Shown here piece after piece: positions 32,826 to 42,221 of a stretch of 64,000 nucleotides of DNA. Every line of letters begins with the position of its first letter. The stretch's first letter is position 1. Source of the stretch: Chitinophaga sp. LS1 (GTDB lineage Bacteria; Bacteroidota; Bacteroidia; Chitinophagales; Chitinophagaceae). The notes under the pieces were generated by a model. It saw only the letters and a program-made list of their open reading frames with translations, was not told the origin of the DNA and ran no database searches. A program made the translations under genes and the position numbers. The stretch spans positions 8,062,501 through 8,126,500 of the forward strand of contig NZ_CP128362.1 in the NCBI RefSeq assembly GCF_034274695.1, in the 5' to 3' direction.

Positions 32826-35189
32826 ATGAACCAAAAAAACGAAACAAATAATCGGGCTGCAGTTATTGATCTGAATGACCTGTTGAAGAAACTGGCATTC
32901 CATTGGCCACTTTATCTCATCCTCATACTGCTCTCTGTTTTGGGAGCATTCATCTACCTGAAATATGCCAAACCGAGGTATATGTCCAGCGCTAAGTTGT
33001 ATCTGAAAGATGAAAAGAAAGGTGGTGGTGAAGAAATGGATATGCTCAAGTCGCTCTCCCTATTCAATAGCGGGAAAAATATTGAGAATGAAATGGAAGT
33101 AATCAAGTCCCCGATATTGATAGCCAAAGTAATCAGGGACAATCACTTCAACATTCGTTACTACCGGAAAGCAGCAGTTCGTAATGAAGAACTCTATGAC
33201 AACTCCCCGTTCAGTATCCGGGTTCTTAGTGATACTGCCAATATCGGCAATTATATTTTTGATATAACCCCAGAAAGAAACGGTCTGAAAGTAAAAGCTG
33301 AATATGGTGATGACCAGACGAAAGATTTCACTGTGCAATCAGGCGTCCCTTTTACTGTAGGACGCGATCAGTTTAGCATCACTTACAGCACCCCCACTAT
33401 AGAAGTTCCCCGCATGAATGACTATCGCATCCGGGTGGATTCTATTGCAGAACTGGCCTATGAAAAGTTGGATGATATAGGCACAGCGCTGGTGAATAAA
33501 GACGCGACTGTAATATTGGTGACTTATGAGGATGCCGTCGCTGCACGTGCTGCTCACTTTATCAATGCACTGCTGGATACCTACAACGATTATACGCTGG
33601 ATGATAAGAACAGGGTAGCCCTGAAAACGATCAACTTCCTCTCTGTACGTATTGACTCCCTGCGCGATGAGCTGGGCTACCTGGAAAAACAGGAGGAACG
33701 ATTCAAAGTGCAGCGGGGTATTACCGATATCGAAGGCACTTCCAAACTGGCCCTGGAACAGGTAAAGGATGCAGATATAAAACTGAATGATGCAAACATG
33801 CAGCTCTCCGTATTCGACCAGGTGGACGAGTACCTGAATGCACCGGGTAATAGTTATCCTTTCGCACCGATGCTGGGCACCGTTGATCAAACCCTGACGG
33901 CCATGATCAACAGGTATGAAGAGCTGCTGAAAGAAAAAAACAAACTCTCGCTCTCCCTGCAACCCAGCAGTATGATCGTACAAAACCTGGATGGCCAAAT
34001 AGAAGATGCACGTAATACTATTAAAAACTACATCTCCGGTTACAGGCGCAACGCCGGCGTAGCACAGAACCAGATGCAGCAAAAGGTCAACCAGATCCAG
34101 GCTAAAATTGCCAACATTCCGGCTTACGAAAGAGAATATATCAATATCAAAAGACAACAGGGCGTAAAAGAAAATCTCTACCTCTACCTGTTGAAAAAGA
34201 AAGAAGAAGCATCGGTTTCCTATGCAAGTAATGTGACTGACAACAGGGTTATTGCTCCTGCATTCATTCCTGAAAAACCGGAATCACCCAGGAAAACGAT
34301 GGCCTTTGTAGGATTCCTTGCTGCTGGTCTGGCACTGAGTACGCTTTACATCTACCTGAAATATTTCCTTAACAATAAGATCCTTAGCAAAACTGAGATT
34401 GAACAATTATTTGAACTTCCGCTTATGGCAGAAATATACCAGGATGAAGAAGAAACAGCCAAAAACTTTTCTCTTCAAAACAGGTCCGTACTGTTGGAAC
34501 AAATTTTCAACTTACGTACCAATCTTCGTTACCTGTTGAGCGAACATACTGATAGTACTACTATCCTGGTTACTTCCAGCATTTCCGGCGAGGGTAAAAC
34601 TTTCTTAAGTGCGCACCTGGGCAACTCCCTCACAGTGAATAAAAAGAAAGTAATACTGCTGGAACTTGACCTGCGTAAACCAAAACTCTCCAAGTTCCTG
34701 GGCATGGACAATTTTACAGGCATCACTAATTATATCGTAGAGAATAAATCTATCGACGAAATTATCCGCAAAGTGCCGGGTACCGACCTGCACCTGATTT
34801 CATCCGGACCTATTCCTCCTAACCCGGTGGAACTGATAGAAGGAAACAGGATGCGTACACTGCTGACCACGCTGAAAGAACGCTATGACTACATCATCAT
34901 TGATACGGCGCCAATCGGTATCGTTTCTGATGCAAAGAGTCTGGCATCTTATATAGATGCCACCCTCTTTGTAGTACGCTACAATTTCACCCTGAAATCG
35001 AAACTGAAAGCAGTAGCAGAAAATATCAGAGAAGGGCATTTCCGCAAAACCGGTATCATCTTCAACGGTATTGAACAGGATAGTTTCTATCCAAACTACT
35101 ATTACGACCATTATTCATATTCACAGGAAAATCTGAAAGTAAAAAGATGGTTTTCATTTTTCAAAAAACTAAAACATCGTCTTGCATAA
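32826..35189 (+). CDS. Polysaccharide co-polymerase and tyrosine autokinase (Wzc-like)
   Basis: The 787-residue protein has an N-terminal Wzz domain with a first membrane helix (about 28-48), a long periplasmic coiled-coil region, a second membrane helix (about 490-510) and a C-terminal BY-kinase. The kinase shows Walker A SGEGKT (587-592), Walker A' LLELDLRKPKL and Walker B YIIIDTAP. A tyrosine cluster FYPNYYYDHYSYS near the C-terminus is the autophosphorylation site. It controls polymer length and export with the Wza-like protein upstream. Its stop overlaps the TTG start of the flippase gene. Confidence 0.94.
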   Translation: MNQKNETNNRAAVIDLNDLLKKLAFHWPLYLILILLSVLGAFIYLKYAKPRYMSSAKLYLKDEKKGGGEEMDMLKSLSLFNSGKNIENEMEVIKSPILIAKVIRDNHFNIRYYRKAAVRNEELYDNSPFSIRVLSDTANIGNYIFDITPERNGLKVKAEYGDDQTKDFTVQSGVPFTVGRDQFSITYSTPTIEVPRMNDYRIRVDSIAELAYEKLDDIGTALVNKDATVILVTYEDAVAARAAHFINALLDTYNDYTLDDKNRVALKTINFLSVRIDSLRDELGYLEKQEERFKVQRGITDIEGTSKLALEQVKDADIKLNDANMQLSVFDQVDEYLNAPGNSYPFAPMLGTVDQTLTAMINRYEELLKEKNKLSLSLQPSSMIVQNLDGQIEDARNTIKNYISGYRRNAGVAQNQMQQKVNQIQAKIANIPAYEREYINIKRQQGVKENLYLYLLKKKEEASVSYASNVTDNRVIAPAFIPEKPESPRKTMAFVGFLAAGLALSTLYIYLKYFLNNKILSKTEIEQLFELPLMAEIYQDEEETAKNFSLQNRSVLLEQIFNLRTNLRYLLSEHTDSTTILVTSSISGEGKTFLSAHLGNSLTVNKKKVILLELDLRKPKLSKFLGMDNFTGITNYIVENKSIDEIIRKVPGTDLHLISSGPIPPNPVELIEGNRMRTLLTTLKERYDYIIIDTAPIGIVSDAKSLASYIDATLFVVRYNFTLKSKLKAVAENIREGHFRKTGIIFNGIEQDSFYPNYYYDHYSYSQENLKVKRWFSFFKKLKHRLA

Positions 35190-36531
35190 GATCCTTCAAA
35201 ATAGTGGTTGGCTGCTGATTGACAAACTGGCGCGGCTGTTCCTTGGTTTATTTACCATGGCTATGATTGCACGTCATATCGGCCCTGAGGAATTTGGTAT
35301 CTGGAACTATTCTATAGCCCTTACTGCAATTGTAGGTGGTATAGCGGTGCTGGGGCTGGACAAGATTGTAGTGAAAGAATTGGTATCTGCCCCTGAGCGC
35401 AGGGATGAGATTGTATCTACAGCGCTGTGTATGCGAATTGTAGCGGGCATTCTATCCTGCACAATTTGTATTATGATCCCCTGGTTCACCAGGCAGAACA
35501 ATCCTTTGTACATCTGGTGTACCACCATTACTGCTTTTAATATCCTGCTGCAATCATTCGATGTATTTGACTACTTCTACCAGGCACACAACCAGGTGCA
35601 ACGGGTCATTATACCGAAGGTGACCATATTTGTTTTATTCTGCCTGATCAAGATTATGTGTATCAGGATGAATCTTTCTTTTATGATCATCCTGTGGGTA
35701 TCTCTTGCGGAACTGGTGGTTACCTACCTGCTCATATTTGGGTATTACATCTGGCATGAAGGCATTGCCTCATTGTTTAAAGTACGCATGCAGGAAGCCC
35801 GCTACCTGATTTCACAAAGCTGGTCCCTCCTGTTCACCGGTGTACTTGTACTGCTGTACATGAAAAGCGATCAGCTGATGCTGGATATACTGACTACCCC
35901 GCAACAACTGGGAGAATATGCAGCAGCTGCCCGTATATCAGAGTTGTGGTATGCGATACCCACGGTGATAGCCGTTGCTATTTTACCCAACCTGATACAG
36001 AAAAGGCAAACCAATCACGGCAGGTACTTAGAAAATGTGGAGAAATGGATCCGGCTTTCTATGTGGGGCAGTACGGTGATTGCCATTATTATGACAATTG
36101 CTGCCAGCTGGCTCACAGGCATCTTATATGGCAGCCAGTATCCACATGCAGGTGTAATCCTTTCCATACATATCTGGGCGAATATACCCGTATTTATATG
36201 CGTTGCCATTATGCAATACCTGATAGTGGAAGGCTACTATAAAGCGAACCTGTATGCAACAATTGCGGGTATTGCAGCGAACCTGCTGATCAACCTGTTG
36301 CTGATTCCCTCACTGGGAGGTATAGCTGCAGCTATTGCTACCGTTATTTCCTATACAACCGTCGCTACCTGCCTGATTATCGTTGACAAAACCGGACAGG
36401 CAAAAATGTTCATTATAAAAATGCTACACCCAGGAAAGGCGCTTGCAGATATCTGGCAGTTGCATCTGGCGTTGAAGAGTTCTATTGAAAACTTATTATC
36501 TGTATTACGTCAAAAGTCGTTGAGTAAATGA
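35182..36531 (+). CDS. Oligosaccharide flippase (Wzx-like)
   Basis: The 449-residue protein is a polytopic MATE/Wzx-type transporter with about 12-14 membrane segments. The family N-terminus reads LIDKLARLFLGLFTMAMIAR followed by HIGPEEFGIWNYS. It flips lipid-linked repeat units to the periplasmic face for Wzy polymerisation. The only start that keeps the first helix is a TTG at 35182, which overlaps the Wzc stop by 8 bases; the next ATG would delete part of helix 1. Its TGA overlaps the next ATG (ATGA). Rare start codon and overlap suggest controlled, coupled expression. Confidence 0.88.
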   Translation: MHKILQNSGWLLIDKLARLFLGLFTMAMIARHIGPEEFGIWNYSIALTAIVGGIAVLGLDKIVVKELVSAPERRDEIVSTALCMRIVAGILSCTICIMIPWFTRQNNPLYIWCTTITAFNILLQSFDVFDYFYQAHNQVQRVIIPKVTIFVLFCLIKIMCIRMNLSFMIILWVSLAELVVTYLLIFGYYIWHEGIASLFKVRMQEARYLISQSWSLLFTGVLVLLYMKSDQLMLDILTTPQQLGEYAAAARISELWYAIPTVIAVAILPNLIQKRQTNHGRYLENVEKWIRLSMWGSTVIAIIMTIAASWLTGILYGSQYPHAGVILSIHIWANIPVFICVAIMQYLIVEGYYKANLYATIAGIAANLLINLLLIPSLGGIAAAIATVISYTTVATCLIIVDKTGQAKMFIIKMLHPGKALADIWQLHLALKSSIENLLSVLRQKSLSK

Positions 36532-37223
36532 GTCAAGTTAAAAATTTAATTGCCCGGTTGGGATCAAAGTTAGCACCTCAAATCAGGTACCTGGCTCCGG
36601 CGTACAGCTCGGAGGGGGAAGACCTGATTTTGAAAAGAATTTTTGACAACAAACAAAATGGTACTTATGTCGATGTGGGTGCACACCATCCTTTTCGTGT
36701 ATCCAACACCTATATATTCTATAAAAAACGCTGGAAAGGCATCAACATTGATCCGAACCCCGGCTCCAAAGCGATGTTTGACAGATACCGTCCACTGGAT
36801 ACCAACCTGGAAATGGGGGTATCCGCCACCAGGCAGCACCTGACCTACCACATTTTCAATGACCCTGCGCTGAATACCTTTTCGCCTGACAAGGTGGAAG
36901 AATACACACAGGACCCTAAATACAAAGTGATTGGGGAAAAACAGATTGAAACCTGGCCACTGGGTGACATTCTGGATAAATACTTACCTGCCGGCACTGC
37001 GATCGACTTCCTTACTATTGATGCAGAAGGACTGGATATGGATGTGCTGCGTTCAAACAACTGGCAAAAGTATCGCCCTGCATACATCCTGGTAGAAAGC
37101 AATCCCTTCCTGCTGGGAGACATGTATAATACAGAGCTGGGCAAATTCATGCAGGCAGCGGGTTACGACATCTTTGCCAAAACATATTACACCTACATTT
37201 TCAGGAATATCAAAAGTCATTAG
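36528..37223 (+). CDS. FkbM family methyltransferase
   Basis: The 231-residue protein carries the FkbM set: YSSEGEDLILKRIF, the SAM strand GTYVDVGAHHPFRVSNTY, FYKKRWKGINIDPNP and the later acidic block IDFLTIDAEGLDMDVLRSNN. The closing region has YILVESNPF. It is translationally coupled to the flippase gene (ATGA) and precedes the second class I methyltransferase by 5 bases. Sugar O-methylation of the exopolysaccharide is the probable role. Confidence 0.88.
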   Translation: MSQVKNLIARLGSKLAPQIRYLAPAYSSEGEDLILKRIFDNKQNGTYVDVGAHHPFRVSNTYIFYKKRWKGINIDPNPGSKAMFDRYRPLDTNLEMGVSATRQHLTYHIFNDPALNTFSPDKVEEYTQDPKYKVIGEKQIETWPLGDILDKYLPAGTAIDFLTIDAEGLDMDVLRSNNWQKYRPAYILVESNPFLLGDMYNTELGKFMQAAGYDIFAKTYYTYIFRNIKSH

Positions 37224-37228
37224 CGTAT

Positions 37229-37870
37229 ATGAATAAGTTATATGTACAGTATGGATGCGGTCCCTATTCAGCGCCTGATGGATGGACCAATTTTGATGCA
37301 AGTCCAACACTCCGGATCCAGCAGTTACCTATCCTTGGCAAATTGCTGAAAGGCAGGCTGCATGTTACTTTCCCAAAAGATGTTCAGCAGGGAGATATTC
37401 TGAAATCATTGCCTGGTATCAGTGAAATTTCCTGCGATGGAGTATACTGTTCTCATGTACTGGAGCATCTTTCATATGATGATTGTCTGCTGGCTGTGCG
37501 TAATACCTATCGCATTCTGAAACCAGGCGGCTATTTCCGCTGTGTATTACCTGACCTGGAATCAGCTGCCAGGGAGTATGTAGAAGACCTCGCCAATCAT
37601 GATATCAATGCAAATACCAAGTTCCTCGAAAAAACGATGCTGGGCAAAAAGCAACGGCAAAGGGGATTCAAAAGTCTGCTGACAAGCACGCTGGGCAACA
37701 GCGAACATCTATACATGTGGGATCATCTCTCCCTGTCCAACATCCTGCAGGAAGCGGGTTTTAGTACCGTCCGGCAATGTGCATTCAATGATTGCCCGGA
37801 TCCGATGTTTAAGCTGGTAGAAGAAAGAACAAGATTTGAAAATGCAGTATCACTTGAAGCTATAAAATAA
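37229..37870 (+). CDS. Class I SAM-dependent methyltransferase (paralogue of 27909-28547)
   Basis: The 213-residue protein is closely similar along its whole length to the one at 27909. Both start M-x-KLYVQYGCG, share NFDASPTLR, SHVLEHL, AVRNTYRILKPGG and AAREYVEDL, and end with a conserved NAVxLEA tail. Differences are concentrated in residues 12-15, 40-70 and 120-160, which may reflect different acceptors. It overlaps the next gene through TAATG. Together with adjacent FkbM genes it suggests a highly methylated polymer. Confidence 0.86.
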   Translation: MNKLYVQYGCGPYSAPDGWTNFDASPTLRIQQLPILGKLLKGRLHVTFPKDVQQGDILKSLPGISEISCDGVYCSHVLEHLSYDDCLLAVRNTYRILKPGGYFRCVLPDLESAAREYVEDLANHDINANTKFLEKTMLGKKQRQRGFKSLLTSTLGNSEHLYMWDHLSLSNILQEAGFSTVRQCAFNDCPDPMFKLVEERTRFENAVSLEAIK

Positions 37871-38778
37871 TGAAGCCCGAAACACCTGTGCTATTACTGA
37901 TATTCAACCGTCCCTTTCAGACCATGCGGGTATTTGAGCAAATCAAAGCCCAACAACCTTCCCGGTTGTTTATCGCAGCAGACGGTCCCCGTCCTGGTAA
38001 ACCAGGCGAAGCCTCCCTGTGTAAATCTACCCGGAATGAAGTGATGAATGCGGTGGACTGGCCCTGTGAAGTAAAAACCTTGTTCAGAGATGAGAACCTG
38101 GGGTGTGGCAAAGCAGTGAGCAGCGCCATCGGGTGGTTCTTTGAACAGGTAGAAGAAGGGATTATCCTGGAAGATGACTGCATACCAGATCCCACCTTTT
38201 TCAGCTTCTGTACCACCCTGCTGGAGCGATACAGACATGACAACCATGTTATGCACATCGCTGGCAGCAATTACCAGATGGGACACCAGAGAGGTGATGC
38301 ATCTTATTACTTTTCACGATTCGCACACATCTGGGGATGGGCTACCTGGCGCAGGGCATGGAAACATTATGACTTTACCCTGCAGCGGTACAAGGATGTT
38401 TCCAGGAAAGGTATGAACCGCCAGTTCCTCACAGATATTGACAATATCTATACTAATAGAATCGATACCTGGGATATTCAATGGTTTATGAGTGTGTGGT
38501 TCAATCATGGATATGCTATTATTCCTAATACCAACCTGATTAAAAACATCGGGTATGGAAAGGAAGCAACACATACCCGCGCCACGCCTGCCTGGTTCAA
38601 AAAAATGGTGTATGGCAGTATCAGCAATATCGTTCATCCAAAAGAGATAAGCATTGACGATGCAGCTGATAATTATTCAGTAGCGAGCCTGTTCAATCCT
38701 CCTTACCTGTCTTATATGGCAAAGAAGATTGTAAGGAGCACGCCATTCCTCTATAACCTGTATAAGCGCATTTCGTAA
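37870..38778 (+). CDS. GT-A type glycosyltransferase
   Basis: The 302-residue protein begins with a nucleotide-sugar binding strand PVLLLIFNRPFQTMRVF and has the ADGPRPGKPGE loop. A DxD-type motif follows in EEGIILEDDCIPDPTFF, then FAHIWGWATWRRAWKHYD, a block typical of a Bacteroidota family of sugar transferases in capsule clusters. It would add a sugar to the lipid-linked repeat on the cytoplasmic side. It is coupled to the preceding methyltransferase. Donor and acceptor cannot be told. Confidence 0.82.
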   Translation: MKPETPVLLLIFNRPFQTMRVFEQIKAQQPSRLFIAADGPRPGKPGEASLCKSTRNEVMNAVDWPCEVKTLFRDENLGCGKAVSSAIGWFFEQVEEGIILEDDCIPDPTFFSFCTTLLERYRHDNHVMHIAGSNYQMGHQRGDASYYFSRFAHIWGWATWRRAWKHYDFTLQRYKDVSRKGMNRQFLTDIDNIYTNRIDTWDIQWFMSVWFNHGYAIIPNTNLIKNIGYGKEATHTRATPAWFKKMVYGSISNIVHPKEISIDDAADNYSVASLFNPPYLSYMAKKIVRSTPFLYNLYKRIS

Positions 38779-38780
38779 AT

Positions 38781-40196
38781 ATGGATAGTATTTATAACGC
38801 CCTCATCAGCAGTAATCCATTCGTGGAGATGTTCAAGGAAGCTATGCCCCTTGTCATTGCCAGTATATTGTTATACCTGCACTACAGCAGGAGGATCACT
38901 GCGATGGAAACTGCTTTATTTGCCTTTGCCACTGAAGCTTATACGATGCTGATAGTAGGTCCTACCTTTACCGCGACTTTCTTTATCAGTGCAGTCTTCA
39001 TGGTGGAGCAGGCACACAGGCTCTTTACAGGGCAGACACTCATCAGACGTGAATACCTGTTATTACTGGTACTACCGGCATTGTCAAGCCTTGTTATTTT
39101 TGTTCTTGTGCAGGTGTATAAAGATCCGTTCTATTATCCACCTGGTAAGAAATCGGCTTTCTACTTCAGACCCATTTATTTTTACATCAAGTCTTTTCTA
39201 CCGCTCTTTGCACTGGGGGCTAAGATTGTACAGGAAAGGAAACAGTTGTCTTTTGAGCTGTATGCTGCCACCATGAAAAAGATTGCAAAATTTTCTTTTG
39301 CAATTGCCATTCTGCAGATCGTGTCACAATTTATATTTAAAAGTGAAGCATTGGGTGAGATCATCGGGTTACAACACCGTTACCTGCTGGAGCAATCCAC
39401 ATCCTTTTTCAGCCTGCGCATACAGGCATTATTTGCAGAGCCGAAAGTGTTCAGTGCATTTCTATCACTCACCATCCCCTTGTTTCTAAATGACAGGGAA
39501 TACAAGTGGGCTGCGATCTCTCTGATCATGGGTGTGCTCACTGTATCTCAAACCTTCTGGATCAACCTGCTTTCGGCGGGAATCTGCTGTATATTCCTCG
39601 CCAGTATTTCATCTGCCAGGTTACGTATACTCCTATCCATAAGCATCATCATCGGTCTATTCCTGGGGGTCGCAGCATCCAGTAAATATTTTATAAAGCT
39701 GTACGCCAAAAACCAGACAAATACCTTTTATCAGTTAGTGTTCAAGCGCTCTGTATACAGGTATGATAATGAGATCTGGCAGAAAGACAATGTGGTAATG
39801 GGGATGCCATTGCAAAGAGATATGGAGCTGCCGGTGGTAGACTTCTTCAAAGATGAACCTTACCTGCTGCTGTCCGGCTATGGTGCGGGTAATAGTACGT
39901 TTATTCCTGCACAATACTTCTTTGGGCAAGTGAACTATGAAAACAGGTTGAACGGTATTGGCGGGCATAACCTGAATATGCGTTGGTTCTACATATTGGC
40001 AGAGTTTGGTTTACTGGCCCTCATCTGCTTTTTCGCAGTGCTTACTATAACAAGGCCACAGCTGGGGGCTTTTCAAAAAGGGTATTTCGCCTTTGTATGG
40101 GTATGCTTCTTTTTTAGTCAAATAGATCTGTTCCTGATAATAGTAGCAATGTTATGCGCTTACGATGATGGAGAGACTACTAAAATGACCATGTGA
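38781..40196 (+). CDS. Wzy-like polysaccharide polymerase / O-antigen ligase family membrane protein
   Basis: The 471-residue protein is highly hydrophobic with about 11-12 membrane segments and one large loop (about 310-400), the usual layout of Wzy/WaaL proteins. The loop contains LLLSGYGAGNS followed by GGHNLNMRWFYILAEFGLLA, similar to the conserved H-N element in this family. Sequence conservation is low in Wzy proteins, so the call rests on topology, that motif and position among polysaccharide genes. Its TGA overlaps the next ATG. Confidence 0.8.
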   Translation: MDSIYNALISSNPFVEMFKEAMPLVIASILLYLHYSRRITAMETALFAFATEAYTMLIVGPTFTATFFISAVFMVEQAHRLFTGQTLIRREYLLLLVLPALSSLVIFVLVQVYKDPFYYPPGKKSAFYFRPIYFYIKSFLPLFALGAKIVQERKQLSFELYAATMKKIAKFSFAIAILQIVSQFIFKSEALGEIIGLQHRYLLEQSTSFFSLRIQALFAEPKVFSAFLSLTIPLFLNDREYKWAAISLIMGVLTVSQTFWINLLSAGICCIFLASISSARLRILLSISIIIGLFLGVAASSKYFIKLYAKNQTNTFYQLVFKRSVYRYDNEIWQKDNVVMGMPLQRDMELPVVDFFKDEPYLLLSGYGAGNSTFIPAQYFFGQVNYENRLNGIGGHNLNMRWFYILAEFGLLALICFFAVLTITRPQLGAFQKGYFAFVWVCFFFSQIDLFLIIVAMLCAYDDGETTKMTM

Positions 40197-41290
40197 TGCA
40201 GATATATTTAGACAATATTGTGTTTACGATTCAAAGGGCAGGCGGTGTGTCTATGTATTGGTATGAGCTCCTGAAAGGGCTCTGCAATACAGATCTGCCG
40301 CTGAACTTTCTGAATGCTGATCCGCATTCTGACAATCTCTTTGAGCAGCAGCTTGACTATAGTCCTTATCCCTGTATCCGTGAAAGCTGGATACCTCCAA
40401 AGTATCTGCGCTACCTGCCATTGCGGTACACACTGCCTTCCAGTGCTGTATTTCATGGTGGGTACTTACGTGTATCACCCCAAAAAGATATCGTCAACAT
40501 TCTCACATTACATGACTTTGCACATGAGCGAAGGATGGCTACCCGATTCCCCCGCGGGCTGGCCAACATCCGGCAAAAGGCTTATGGCATACGCCATGCA
40601 GACGGTATTATCTGCATCTCAGAAAGTACCCGGAAAGAGCTATTGTATTTCTATCCCAAAACGGATCCTGAAAAAGTCAGGGTTATTCATCATGGTATTG
40701 CTGATTGCTTTTATCCCCTGAACAAACAGCAGCCGCCTGACTTCGCATTGCCCCCGTCACCTTATATTCTGTACATCGGCGTGCGCGGCCACTACAAAAA
40801 CTTCGATCAGGCAGTGGCAACATTGCAGTTATTACCAGCCCAATACCAGCTGGTGATAGCAGGTGGTGAACCCTGGCAGCCCAAAGAAAGGGAGGTACTG
40901 GAACAGGCCATTCCAGGCAGGTATCATATACTCCGGGATGTGAGTTCCTCAGCGCTGAACATCCTGTACAATTATGCCTGGTGCCTCTTGTATCCTTCCT
41001 CCTACGAAGGCTTTGGATTTCCACCTGGAGAAGCCATGAAGGCGGGTTGCCCGGTAGTTGCTACCTACACCACTTCCATACCGGAAGTGACAGGTACCGC
41101 AGGACTACTGGTGAACAACCCCTCTCCTGCTGCATTTGCAGAAAAAATTCAATTGCTCGAAGATCAACATTTCAGGGATACAATTATTCAGGCGGGGTAT
41201 ACCCGATCGCAATTCTTTACATGGGACAAAAGCATTCAGGAAACAATCGCTTTTTACAAACATTGCTGGAACACTAAATTTTCACTATGA
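40196..41290 (+). CDS. GT4-type (GT-B fold) glycosyltransferase
   Basis: The 364-residue protein shows a GT-B pattern. The N-terminal part has TIQRAGGVSMYWYELLKGL, the middle has GIICISESTRKELLYFYP and VIHHGIADCF, and the C-terminal nucleotide-binding half has YILYIGVRGHYKNFDQAV, then LYPSSYEGFGFPPGEAMKAG with the family Glu pair and PVVATYTTSIPEV. The ATG at 40196 overlaps the upstream TGA; a GTG at 40193 would add only one residue. It is probably a retaining mannosyl- or glucosyl-like transferase; the sugar is unknown. Confidence 0.9.
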   Translation: MQIYLDNIVFTIQRAGGVSMYWYELLKGLCNTDLPLNFLNADPHSDNLFEQQLDYSPYPCIRESWIPPKYLRYLPLRYTLPSSAVFHGGYLRVSPQKDIVNILTLHDFAHERRMATRFPRGLANIRQKAYGIRHADGIICISESTRKELLYFYPKTDPEKVRVIHHGIADCFYPLNKQQPPDFALPPSPYILYIGVRGHYKNFDQAVATLQLLPAQYQLVIAGGEPWQPKEREVLEQAIPGRYHILRDVSSSALNILYNYAWCLLYPSSYEGFGFPPGEAMKAGCPVVATYTTSIPEVTGTAGLLVNNPSPAAFAEKIQLLEDQHFRDTIIQAGYTRSQFFTWDKSIQETIAFYKHCWNTKFSL

Positions 41291-42030
41291 ATTTCATTTT
41301 CAAAATTGCCGACGCGGCCAAGGTTTTTTTACAATCAGGAAGAGGTCTCAGTGCTTTGTGGAAAAAAGGAGGATCCATTGCCTCCACCACGATTTTGCAT
41401 AACTGTAAACACTATATTCCGGAAATAAAAACAATCATCGATGTAGGCGCCAATCAGGGACAGTTTGCGCTTTCTGCACGTTTCTTTTATCCACGTGCCG
41501 GTATTCATTCTTTCGAGCCGGTGCCGGCTGTATTTAACACATTGCAGCAAAACATCAGCAAGGCGAAAGGTATCAGTACGTACAACTTTGCACTGGGTAG
41601 TACCAACGGCTTCCTGGAGTTCTTTCAGAACGATTATTCACATGCCAGCTCGGCACTGCATGTATCAAGTATACAGCAACAGTTTTTCCCACAGACCGCT
41701 TCTGAACACCAGATCAAAGTACCTGTAAGAAGGATAGACGACCTGTTTAGAAACATTCCTTTTGAAGCACCGGTGCTCCTGAAACTGGATGTACAGGGGT
41801 TTGAAAAAGAAGTACTGAAAGGGGCTGCTGCAAGCCTGGACAAAATAGATTACCTCCTGTTCGAAACATCGTTCGTACCTATGTATGAAGGAGAACCCCT
41901 CTTTGATGAGATGCATAATTATGTAAAAGAGCTGGGATTTGAATTCATCGCTCCTGTTGGTTTCTGCCAGACAGATGCTTTGCAAATTTTACAAATGGAC
42001 TTGTTGTATAAACGAAAAACAGCAGCCTGA
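41287..42030 (+). CDS. FkbM family methyltransferase
   Basis: The 247-residue protein has the FkbM blocks IKTIIDVGANQGQFALSARF, IHSFEPVPAVFNTL, VRRIDDLFRNIPFEAP and VLLKLDVQGFEKEVLKGA, then DYLLFETSFVPMYEGE. It overlaps the glycosyltransferase gene by 4 bases (ATGA). It is the third clear FkbM gene in the locus and closes this part of the operon; a 191-base gap follows. Confidence 0.9.
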   Translation: MNFIFKIADAAKVFLQSGRGLSALWKKGGSIASTTILHNCKHYIPEIKTIIDVGANQGQFALSARFFYPRAGIHSFEPVPAVFNTLQQNISKAKGISTYNFALGSTNGFLEFFQNDYSHASSALHVSSIQQQFFPQTASEHQIKVPVRRIDDLFRNIPFEAPVLLKLDVQGFEKEVLKGAAASLDKIDYLLFETSFVPMYEGEPLFDEMHNYVKELGFEFIAPVGFCQTDALQILQMDLLYKRKTAA

Positions 42031-42221
42031 GCTGATCATCTTTTTTTTAAAGGAGTAAGAACAAAAAGCGTAGCAGTTTTGTAATAATAAAACCAAGCAA
42101 GCCCCCAAATTCACCACTCCGATCTTCATAGCCTACCCAAACCTGACTGAGTTAAAAACTAACAGTAACGCCAATAGGAAATTGATATACGGCAACCGAT
42201 GCCTACTGTAATCTTGTGACT

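Noticed and set aside
33339..34157. Minus-strand frame of 272 codons opposite the Wzc gene
   Set aside because: It is antisense to a full-length conserved kinase and has no domain or signal of its own.
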